DNA of 8,972 nt from an uncultured Lachnospiraceae bacterium (GTDB lineage Bacteria > Bacillota > Clostridia > Lachnospirales > Lachnospiraceae), in assembly GCA_902463835.1 (NCBI GenBank), contig CABQGZ010000108.1, positions 1-8,972 of the forward strand, read 5' to 3'. The notes under the pieces were generated by a model, which was not told the origin of the DNA, ran no database searches, and saw only the letters and a list, made by a program, of their open reading frames with translations. Numbering within the stretch: the first letter of the stretch is position 1; each line of letters opens with the position of its first letter. The position numbers were made by a program, and so were the translations under genes. Shown here in pieces: positions 1 to 6,606 of this stretch.

Positions 1-81
1 ATATAAATTGTTCTCTTCCTGCCAGCCCTCTTCCACAATCTCCCAGGAGGTTGGACGAAGCTTTATTCTCTGTCTATTCAT
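1..81 (-). CDS. GH65-like glycoside phosphorylase or hydrolase, N-terminal fragment (partial)
   Basis: The window holds only the first 27 codons, from ATG at 81: MNRQRIKLRPTSWEIVEEGW and then QEENNLY. The W-x-I-x-E-E-G-(F/W)-x-x-E-N-N pattern is what I know from the extreme N-terminus of GH65 proteins, such as kojibiose, nigerose, maltose and trehalose phosphorylases. In those it precedes the E-S-hydrophobic-x-x-G-N-G-Y motif of the beta-sandwich domain. A GH65 phosphorylase would release beta-glucose 1-phosphate from an alpha-glucoside in the cytoplasm. The start codon overlaps the small gene's stop, with a weak GGTGA ribosome site just upstream. The substrate, and even hydrolase versus phosphorylase, cannot be read from this fragment. 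Other families remain possible given the short length. Confidence 0.6.
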   Translation of the reverse strand, partial: MNRQRIKLRPTSWEIVEEGWQEENNLY

Positions 82-214
82 TTACTTCACCATTTCCTTT
101 TCCAAACTGCAATAATACTTCCCTGTTGGTTCCATAGAAAATGTCGTCATGCCCGCTTATCTTCTTACAGAACTCTTCCATGCGATCCCAAAAATCGGCC
201 GCTTTCATTTTCAC
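74..214 (-). CDS. Small hypothetical protein, 46 residues, GTG start
   Basis: I do not recognise this protein. It begins (M/V)KMKAADFWDRMEEFCKKI, continues through SGHDDIFYGTNREVLLQFGK and ends GNGEVNE. It is charged and soluble-looking, with a likely amphipathic helix over residues 4-20, one cysteine (C16), and no signal peptide or membrane segment. GGAGG lies nine bases before the GTG. The gene starts 26 bases after the propeller gene, and its stop overlaps the start of the following GH65-like gene in the arrangement ATGAATAG (8 bases shared). That layout suggests translational coupling and argues for a real gene. It could be a small partner of the next enzyme, a leader peptide that couples translation, or a remnant of a larger gene. 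No function is claimed. Confidence 0.6.
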   Translation of the reverse strand: MKMKAADFWDRMEEFCKKISGHDDIFYGTNREVLLQFGKGNGEVNE

Positions 215-223
215 AATTCGAAT

Positions 224-228
224 CCTCC
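224..228 (-). promoter_or_regulatory. Shine-Dalgarno site for the 46-residue small gene
   Basis: GGAGG on the minus strand is followed by nine bases and then GTG at 214. The spacing to the in-frame ATG two codons on would be 15 bases, so GTG is the favoured start. A strong site in the 26-base gap after the propeller gene supports translation of the small frame. Confidence 0.65.
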
Positions 229-240
229 AAATTTTCTTCT

Positions 241-1254
241 TTATTCCGATGTGGCAAGCGCAATAAAGCGCTCGTCCTGATTATTTACCGCGCAGTAAAA
301 ATGATAATTCTTCCCGTTATGCCGGATAAACCATGGCTTGTGGGCATGGACATTTTCGTAGGGATACTCGCTCTTTATCAGCGGTTCCCCATCCCACACC
401 GTCCAGTTCTTAAGATCCCGGGAACAGGCAAAGGTGTCGTAGGCCGGTTCCCAGTTCTGGAACCGGAAAAACAGCATCACATAGATATCACCCATCAAAA
501 TAATCTGGGGATCTCCGGTGATGATCCCCCCCGGATCATCACTGATAAGATCCAGCGCGGCATGTTCTCCGTACCGTTCCCAGTGCTCTCCATCCTCAGA
601 AACCGCCAGATAGATACGCTCCCGATTCTCGTTGTCCTTGGCATTGTATACATTTACATAAGGGTATCCGGTGGTATTCAACGGATCCTTGAAGATAAAG
701 CTCTTATAAAGTGTTCTCTCTTCATACGGTCTTACATCTGTGTCTTCCGGGCGCAGGATCGGCTCTGGCAGCCGTTCAAAGGAAGCAGGATCCGTTGGAT
801 TCTTCGTCTTTGCCATTCCCATATAAAGAGGATCCGGCTCATATCCGTCGCTGTTCCCGGCCAGATAGGCGATATAATAGCTGTCGCCTGCCTTTTGCAT
901 TTCCCAACTGCCGTCATAGGCGGCATCCAGAAATGCCACATAGCCGCCACACTGTCTGCTGTCCCAATGGTCAAGATCATTCCGCTCCAATACCTTTCCC
1001 ATGTATTCCCAATGCTCCAGATCCCGGGATTTTGCCAGATGCGTTTCATATCCTGATTCACTTATATCTTTTGCTATGGAAACAAAATACATATAAAACA
1101 TACCATCCTTATGAAAGACCGTGGCGCTGTCCGTATAGGCGTTATCCCACTTTATCACCGACCCCAGTTTTTTGGGCGTCTTTATTTTTTCATAAACAGC
1201 TTTCATTTCATCCGCGGTTACCGGCGGACGATTCCATTGCCTAAAAGGTATCAT
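241..1254 (-). CDS. Five-bladed beta-propeller glycosidase-like protein (GH43/GH32/GH117-like fold)
   Basis: This 337-residue protein has the repetitive layout of a beta-propeller glycosidase. Blade motifs of the form S-x-D-(L/G)-x-x-W occur at SRDLEHW (76-82), SEDGEHW (219-225) and SRDLKNW (278-284). Each is near a strand of the type YMYFVS, YIAYLAG, YVMLFF or YHFYCAV. Acidic residues placed as in this clan include D42 in TDSATVFHKDG, D98 in HWDSRQCGG, and D248 in TGDPQIILMGD. HAHKPWF at 303-309 is another conserved-looking site. I cannot assign a CAZy family or substrate; an arabinosidase, xylosidase, fructosidase, galactosidase or transferase role is possible. There is no signal peptide, so it is probably cytoplasmic and acts on imported fragments. 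AGGAGAGG lies five bases before the ATG, and the gene starts 29 bases after the DUF4091 gene stop, so it belongs to the same transcript. Confidence 0.75.
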   Translation of the reverse strand: MIPFRQWNRPPVTADEMKAVYEKIKTPKKLGSVIKWDNAYTDSATVFHKDGMFYMYFVSIAKDISESGYETHLAKSRDLEHWEYMGKVLERNDLDHWDSRQCGGYVAFLDAAYDGSWEMQKAGDSYYIAYLAGNSDGYEPDPLYMGMAKTKNPTDPASFERLPEPILRPEDTDVRPYEERTLYKSFIFKDPLNTTGYPYVNVYNAKDNENRERIYLAVSEDGEHWERYGEHAALDLISDDPGGIITGDPQIILMGDIYVMLFFRFQNWEPAYDTFACSRDLKNWTVWDGEPLIKSEYPYENVHAHKPWFIRHNGKNYHFYCAVNNQDERFIALATSE

Positions 1255-1283
1255 AATATCCTCTCCTATTCAAAATCTTATTT

Positions 1284-4200
1284 TTATTCATTTGCATAAA
1301 CTGCACGAATCTCATCAATATAGATGGTGGAATTACCATTCACCCAGAAGATCCAACTCATTTTATTCAGATCTTCATACTCCTCTTTCACATCTATCTT
1401 CCATACAAATTCCTGCCAGCCGTCTGTCGCTCTCTGGTTATCGAAGACTTTTCCTAACACTTGACCTTGTGCGCCAAGAATGGTCAAAGCATTCGATGCA
1501 TCGCCCTCAATCTTTACCCGGAATGCCAGACCGACAGCTCCATGGTAATCATCTGCCATCTGACCTGCCGACGGCCAGTTCACACCACCGATAGCTCCCA
1601 CATATTTCGTATTCCCTTCCGCTTCGCCCTGGCTGTTCGTATACGGGTATTTCATATCCACCTTCAGCACACCTTTGGCGCCCTCATAGCTTTCCAGCCA
1701 GGTTCTCTGTGCGCTCTCCCATCCCCATACGTCCGCACAATCCGCACTGTCAAAGCCATTCCAGGTCTCCCATTGGTAGACTGCTCGTATCTCATCCAGA
1801 TAAATAGTGGAATTGTCATTCACCCAGAAGATCCAGCTCATCTTATTCAGATTCTCATATTCTTTTTCCACATCCACGCTCCAGAAAAATTCCTTCCAGC
1901 CATCTGTCGCTCTCTGATTGTCGAATACCTTTCCCAACTCCTGCCCTTGTGCGCCAAGAATCGTCAAAGCATTGGAGGCTTTGCCCTCGATTTTAATCCG
2001 AAATACCAGTCCAACAGCTCCCTGGTAGTCCTCCGCCCTATGACCTTCTGACGGCCAGTTTACACCGCCGGTAGCTCCCACATATTTCGTAGGCGCTTCT
2101 TGTTCCCCTTGGCTGTTCGTGTACGGATATTTCAGCTCTACCTTCATTACTCCGTTGGCATCTTCATAATTTTCCAGCCAGGTTTTCTGTGCACCTTCCC
2201 AGCTCCACACCTTCGCACACGCTTCACTGCCAAAGCTATTCCACATGTACACATGCTGCCTTACAATATCCTGGATCACGATTGTCCGCGCAGTTCCTGT
2301 AACAACCGTTCCATCCAGAGTTATCCACTTTGGCGTAACCCGGATGGGTGTTGCAAATGCACTGTTCGGTATCCCTGTCAGCTTAAATGCCATAAAATAT
2401 TTGGAATCTTCACATGCAAAGGCTTCTGAAGGCGTGTACCGGATCCCTCCGCTCTTCGTATAGCCATAAATTGTCGGATACACACTTGTGGACGTCACAG
2501 ACTGTGTCCTCCCATTCACTTCAATATCAAATCCCACGGATCGATAATACAGGGAATCTACCGTGGTCAGCAGGCGCAGATTTGTCCCTGTGCTGGATGC
2601 TGTTGTGCCCGCGCTGAGCTGGCATTTGACTGTCAAAGTCCTTTCATCCACAAATTTTTCATATACACTGCCTTCCTTTAACTCATTGCTGCTGCGCACA
2701 GGTTCCTGCAATTCGGCATCTCGATACCAGCCGGCAAACACCTTCCCCTCTGCTTTTGGGTACCCTGTCTCCGGCGTCTTTGCCTCTCCGCTGATGATCC
2801 TGATGTTTGCCACAGCAATATCCGCGCGTCCGTATCCGATTCCCACATACCCTGCCCGGTAATTCTCCGGCAGCTCGAACCGATCAATGATAAGATTGTC
2901 ATCCATCCACAGACTGTAAGTCCCATCCGCCACGGTCAAGCGGGCGTGATGCTTCTGGCTCAAATCAAAATTTCGATGAGTATATCCCCATCTCCAGTTA
3001 TGCCAATCCGTCTCCCACTTGCAGGCATGATATCCCTGATCATCCTTTCCTCCGTTGGTGAATCGTATCACTGTAGTACCGTCTTCTTCCGCCACTGCGG
3101 TATATGTTCTCTTATACAGATCCTGCTTTCCAAATACAAACCACACCAATGTATCCGCCGCATTCTCCGTATTTAACGTCACATCAAGCTCCATCGTAAA
3201 ATCCTGGTACTTCCCATCCGCATACAAAAGAGCCACATCCTGCTCATCTTGCCCATAAGACGTCTTTTTAAAGGTGTCCGTATAAATGTCATACGTGTAG
3301 ATCGCGTTTATTTTCTCCTGATATACGCTGCCTTCGCTGCCGCTCCATGCTCCTTCCTCCACAAAGCCGGAAACCTTCTTGGCCGGCGAGCAAAGCTGTT
3401 CCGCCAGCTTCAGCAATTCTCCCCGCGCTGTCTCATATTCCGCTGAACCTCCAATTACAGAGGATTCCTGATAAATCTTTTCCCGAATGCTCTTTATGAT
3501 ATCTGTGCAATCGGTTCCAAGAGCCCCACACTGCTCTTTTATCATCCGAATCAGCTCATAGTCCTCATATCCATCCCGGATAGCATCCAGGCGAATACTT
3601 GCCACCGGGCCATCCACACCATAGGGCTTTCCCGGATACAAGAGCACACCGTCGCCGTTGGCACCCGACCCTCTCTGAGCCGTCCCATAGGGATCCTCCA
3701 GGTTCTCTCCTGTGGTAAAGTTCGTATGCAGGTTGGTCACCCAATAAAGATTTCCCACGATATCGTATTCCGCCATCATCCACTCCATGGCAATCGTACC
3801 GGTCATGGTATCGTCGATGTGATACGTAGGGTACGGATATTTCGGTTCGTTACAGTTGTACCACCAAAGTTCCCGATCCGTCCGGTACGTATCACGCTCT
3901 GCCTGCGACCCGTACGCGTCCGGTTTCGCGCATACACTGGCGCTGGTACCTGCATATGTAAACAGACTTCCATCCGCATTCTTCAGCGGATCACGCATAC
4001 GATGTGAATTGCCATAATCATCTGTATTGTAATCTGTTATAACATTTGCAATATTGTAAATATCGGCCAGAAGCGTTTCCGCAAAGTCCCCGGTAAATTC
4101 CGGATCACGCTCCAATGCGCTAACTGCTTTCGCAATTGCCAGATCAAAGGCTTTTATAGAGGCAGCCACCTGACCATCCGCATATTCCGCGAAAAAGGGC

Positions 4201-5192
4201 TCGTCAATATAAAAATTGTAGAAGGCGGCTTTTTCAACCATATTATAATTTGTTTCCAGACTCTTTCTTGCAAGGGCAACAATCTCTTCCGCCACTAATT
4301 CATACTCGAATACCCAGAATCCATCCAACAATACTTGGTTTACACTGCTGGGCACCCCCACTGTGGACATTCCGTTCTGGCACAGCGCATAAGCCTTATC
4401 GGCATATTCTGTGGGACTTATGGAACAGCCATTCGTAATATCCGTGGGCGAGCACCGGTACTTCAACAGGAAGTCATAATATTTTTCCATCATCTCCCAG
4501 GAGCTGTCCCCTTCATGGTCAAGCACCTGCTGCTGATTTACATGGAACAGACTCTTTTGCGAGGATTCCGCTGGTATGGTGACATCATACACCTTCATTG
4601 AAACCGGTATGGTCTGCGCTGCCCCACCGACAGAAACGGTTGCCTCCCCCCGATAGGTACCGGCCACCGTATCCTCCGGGATATAGAATTCCAGCCATGC
4701 ACCGCCGTTCATGCCCTTTTTCACCTTATTCTGCCCATATGCTACCGCATTCTCCTGGGGAAGGATCGCATCGGGATAATCGCCCGTTGGAGCGCCATTT
4801 CCATAACGATTCTCCGTAACCGTAATATATTTTTGCGTGTATACCGCAAAATTATCTTTACTGATCACGTTATTTTCATTATTGACATCCACCAGATCAC
4901 TTAACGAAACCGTAAAGGACAGATCATTTTTTGCTGAGACAATGATCTGCCCGCTCTCATATTCATTTTTCGCTGCTGTGATCGTAATCTCACTTTCCCT
5001 TACGTCTGCGTACTCACTTGCCTCCTTCGTGGACAGTACCTTCACCGTTGTCGGCGCACTCCAGATATCCGCTTCACTCACTGTTCCCGCTCTCCCTGCC
5101 GCTTCGCTGTCCACAGCATACCCGTCGGAAACAGCCAATGACAATGCCATTACGCCTGCCAGAATCCCTGCCACCAGATTTCTTCCTCTCAT
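1284..5192 (-). CDS. Secreted multidomain DUF4091 (GH123-like) glycoside hydrolase with lectin-like and tandem C-terminal modules
   Basis: This 1302-residue protein starts with a signal peptide (RGR, hydrophobic stretch 6-21, probable cleavage after GYA at 26). Residues about 45-205 are an N-terminal beta-sandwich. Residues about 210-555 form a DUF4091/GH123-like catalytic barrel, recognised by ELWWYNCNEPKYPYPTYHID (441-460), GNLYWVTN (480-487), GDGVLLYPG (513-521) and SIRLDAIRDGYEDYE (532-546). YIDEP gives an adjacent D330-E331 pair, as in GH123 beta-N-acetylgalactosaminidases that use substrate-assisted catalysis, so a beta-N-acetylhexosaminidase-type activity is plausible but unproven. About 608-803 resembles a LamG/3-keto-disaccharide-hydrolase-type jelly roll. 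GKVFAGWYRDAELQEPV (816-832) is an InlB-like repeat, followed by a beta-rich domain to about 976 and two 160-residue modules to the end. No LPXTG, S-layer or C-terminal membrane anchor is seen. AAGGAGG lies seven bases before ATG; the GH1 stop is 31 bases upstream. Confidence 0.85.
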   Translation of the reverse strand: MRGRNLVAGILAGVMALSLAVSDGYAVDSEAAGRAGTVSEADIWSAPTTVKVLSTKEASEYADVRESEITITAAKNEYESGQIIVSAKNDLSFTVSLSDLVDVNNENNVISKDNFAVYTQKYITVTENRYGNGAPTGDYPDAILPQENAVAYGQNKVKKGMNGGAWLEFYIPEDTVAGTYRGEATVSVGGAAQTIPVSMKVYDVTIPAESSQKSLFHVNQQQVLDHEGDSSWEMMEKYYDFLLKYRCSPTDITNGCSISPTEYADKAYALCQNGMSTVGVPSSVNQVLLDGFWVFEYELVAEEIVALARKSLETNYNMVEKAAFYNFYIDEPFFAEYADGQVAASIKAFDLAIAKAVSALERDPEFTGDFAETLLADIYNIANVITDYNTDDYGNSHRMRDPLKNADGSLFTYAGTSASVCAKPDAYGSQAERDTYRTDRELWWYNCNEPKYPYPTYHIDDTMTGTIAMEWMMAEYDIVGNLYWVTNLHTNFTTGENLEDPYGTAQRGSGANGDGVLLYPGKPYGVDGPVASIRLDAIRDGYEDYELIRMIKEQCGALGTDCTDIIKSIREKIYQESSVIGGSAEYETARGELLKLAEQLCSPAKKVSGFVEEGAWSGSEGSVYQEKINAIYTYDIYTDTFKKTSYGQDEQDVALLYADGKYQDFTMELDVTLNTENAADTLVWFVFGKQDLYKRTYTAVAEEDGTTVIRFTNGGKDDQGYHACKWETDWHNWRWGYTHRNFDLSQKHHARLTVADGTYSLWMDDNLIIDRFELPENYRAGYVGIGYGRADIAVANIRIISGEAKTPETGYPKAEGKVFAGWYRDAELQEPVRSSNELKEGSVYEKFVDERTLTVKCQLSAGTTASSTGTNLRLLTTVDSLYYRSVGFDIEVNGRTQSVTSTSVYPTIYGYTKSGGIRYTPSEAFACEDSKYFMAFKLTGIPNSAFATPIRVTPKWITLDGTVVTGTARTIVIQDIVRQHVYMWNSFGSEACAKVWSWEGAQKTWLENYEDANGVMKVELKYPYTNSQGEQEAPTKYVGATGGVNWPSEGHRAEDYQGAVGLVFRIKIEGKASNALTILGAQGQELGKVFDNQRATDGWKEFFWSVDVEKEYENLNKMSWIFWVNDNSTIYLDEIRAVYQWETWNGFDSADCADVWGWESAQRTWLESYEGAKGVLKVDMKYPYTNSQGEAEGNTKYVGAIGGVNWPSAGQMADDYHGAVGLAFRVKIEGDASNALTILGAQGQVLGKVFDNQRATDGWQEFVWKIDVKEEYEDLNKMSWIFWVNGNSTIYIDEIRAVYANE
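1293..1772 (-). repeat. Second copy of tandem C-terminal module (residues 1141-1300 of the DUF4091 protein)
   Basis: Counterpart of the copy at 1773-2252, with no linker between them. Most substitutions lie in the first 20 residues and near the loop before GGVNWPS, while the GAQGQxLGKVFDNQRATDGW core is almost unchanged. Where both copies read KYPYTNSQGE, the codons differ at four of 30 bases, all synonymous, so the repeat is not a fresh duplication and the protein sequence looks constrained. The protein ends three codons later (N, E, stop), so this module caps the polypeptide. Confidence 0.85.
1773..2252 (-). repeat. First copy of tandem C-terminal module (residues 981-1140 of the DUF4091 protein)
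   Basis: This module is in perfect 160-residue (480-base) register with the next one, and I count 120 of 160 identical residues. It opens with WNSF...VWSWEGAQKTWL, contains KYPYTNSQGE, GGVNWPS and ILGAQGQELGKVFDNQRATD, and ends with MSWIFWVN and STIYLDEIRAVY. The beta-rich pattern, many Trp and Tyr residues and the terminal I-Y-x-D-E-I strand resemble jelly-roll carbohydrate-binding modules. I do not recognise a named CBM family. Confidence 0.85.
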
Positions 5193-5223
5193 TCTGGTTC
5201 CTCCTTCTCATCAAAACCGTACC

Positions 5224-6606
5224 CTATTTCTCCTGTTTTTGTTCCAAAATCATCTTTTCATATTGTTGAATCATCTCTTTATATCCGTAAAAAGATCTTT
5301 TCTTTGTTCTCTCACCAGTCTCAAAATCCACATAAACCAATCCAAAACGACGGGTAAAACCGCTGGACCACTCAAAATTATCCATCAACGACCATACATA
5401 ATACCCACAGATATCCACGCCCTCTTCCCGCGCCTTCCAGAGATAGGAAAAATATCTGTGAATATAATCGTTGCGCATCTCGTCGTCTATCGTTCCTTCC
5501 CTCGTCTTCCACTCAGCCAAAGAACAACCGTTTTCCGTGATATAAATAGGAAGCTTGTACCGCTCATACATGTATCGGATTCCCCAGTACATGCAGTCCG
5601 CCGTTCCGATGAAATCTCCTCCCATATCACCGTAGCTGGCATTTAATGATGGAATCGCAGCCACAGGCTTTCCGTCCATATTCGCCACCCGTTCTCCGCA
5701 ATACACATTACATCCCATAAAATCAGGTCTGCAGCAGATATACTCCATATCCCCCGGCTGGATAAAGGACAGATTAATCCCGAATTTGTCTACGATTCGT
5801 TCATCATATCTTCCAAAGACAAGCGGATCCCAGAAGGTTACGGTATTGTCAAGGATCGTGTCGCCCACCGCGAAGGTAGCGCATCTTGCCGCGTCCACGT
5901 CGTTCACAGTCTCCGGCACCTTCAACTGCGTACAATTGACCAACCCAATCTGCACCGGCTTCGCCGCATATTTACGCAGCGCGTAAGTTGCCGCCGCGTT
6001 GCACAGAAGCAGGTTATGAACTGCCTCAAACACCTCCTGATCACTCCTTGGAACATCTTTGCTGCCCAGAGTATGAACATACAGAAAATCCAACACCACC
6101 AAAGGTTCATTGAATACCGAAAACAGCTCTACCCGGTCTCCAAAATACTCCCCGATAATTCTTCCATATTCTTCAAACCGTTCCACAATGCTCCGGTTCA
6201 AAAATCCCCCCTCCTCGTAAAGAGGCAGGGGCAGATCCCAATGAAACAGCGTGACCATGGGCTTGACTCCCATTTCCAACAGCCCATCAATAAGACGGTT
6301 GTAGTAAGCAATTCCTTTTTCGTTGACCGGTCCGCGCCCGGTGGGCTGTATCCTCGTCCAGTTAATGGAAAACCGATAGGAGTTCACCCCCAGTTCCCGA
6401 ATCAGCGCCAAATCCTCATCCAACCGATTGTAGCTGTCACAACAGTTATAGCAGGTATGGCCGTTTCGAATCAGCCTCTCCTCCGAATAATAATCCCAAA
6501 CACTCTTTCCTTTTCCATCTGCTTCATAGGCACCTTCGATCTGTGTCGCCGCCGTAGCCGCGCCAAACAAAAATTCCGGCTCCTTCTTGTTCACTCTATC
6601 GTTCAT
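5224..6606 (-). CDS. GH1 beta-glucosidase (retaining, cytoplasmic)
   Basis: This 460-residue protein has the normal full length for a GH1 (beta/alpha)8 barrel. It should cleave terminal beta-D-glucosyl (or related beta-glycosyl) residues. Visible motifs are the N-terminal FGAATAATQIEGAYE with glycone-binding Q22, FHWDLPLPLY at 121-130, the acid/base VFNEP with E167, FMGCNVY with N300 and Y302, and the nucleophile motif YITENG with E358. WSLMDNFEW at 405-413 follows. The DNFEW glycone motif, and the lack of the Ser-Lys-Tyr phosphate-binding set of 6-phospho-beta-glucosidases, favour unphosphorylated substrates. No signal peptide is seen. Its ATG lies inside the end of the rhamnosidase gene (ATGAACGATAG shared), with AGGA eight bases upstream. 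Tight pairing with a rhamnosidase fits sequential removal of rhamnose and then glucose, though that order is inferred. Beta-galactosidase or beta-fucosidase side activity cannot be excluded from sequence. Confidence 0.93.
   Translation of the reverse strand: MNDRVNKKEPEFLFGAATAATQIEGAYEADGKGKSVWDYYSEERLIRNGHTCYNCCDSYNRLDEDLALIRELGVNSYRFSINWTRIQPTGRGPVNEKGIAYYNRLIDGLLEMGVKPMVTLFHWDLPLPLYEEGGFLNRSIVERFEEYGRIIGEYFGDRVELFSVFNEPLVVLDFLYVHTLGSKDVPRSDQEVFEAVHNLLLCNAAATYALRKYAAKPVQIGLVNCTQLKVPETVNDVDAARCATFAVGDTILDNTVTFWDPLVFGRYDERIVDKFGINLSFIQPGDMEYICCRPDFMGCNVYCGERVANMDGKPVAAIPSLNASYGDMGGDFIGTADCMYWGIRYMYERYKLPIYITENGCSLAEWKTREGTIDDEMRNDYIHRYFSYLWKAREEGVDICGYYVWSLMDNFEWSSGFTRRFGLVYVDFETGERTKKRSFYGYKEMIQQYEKMILEQKQEK

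Noticed and set aside
301..1056. Plus-strand open frame of about 251 codons opposite the propeller gene
   Set aside because: It is antisense to a gene with clear blade motifs, has no family signature and no ribosome site.
1255..1283. Possible terminator or promoter between the DUF4091 gene and the propeller gene
   Set aside because: The 29-base gap is A/T-rich and contains only a ribosome site; no stem or -35/-10 pair could be found.
1293..2252. CRISPR-like or mobile-element repeat
   Set aside because: The 480-base tandem repeat is fully coding, in frame, and differs at synonymous sites, so it is a protein domain duplication. No inverted ends or transposase are present.
4837..5646. Plus-strand open frame of about 269 codons spanning the junction between the GH1 and DUF4091 genes
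   Set aside because: It lies opposite two well-supported genes, and its hydrophobic Leu/Ser-rich look is explained by the antisense of the signal peptide region and other codons. There is no ribosome site.
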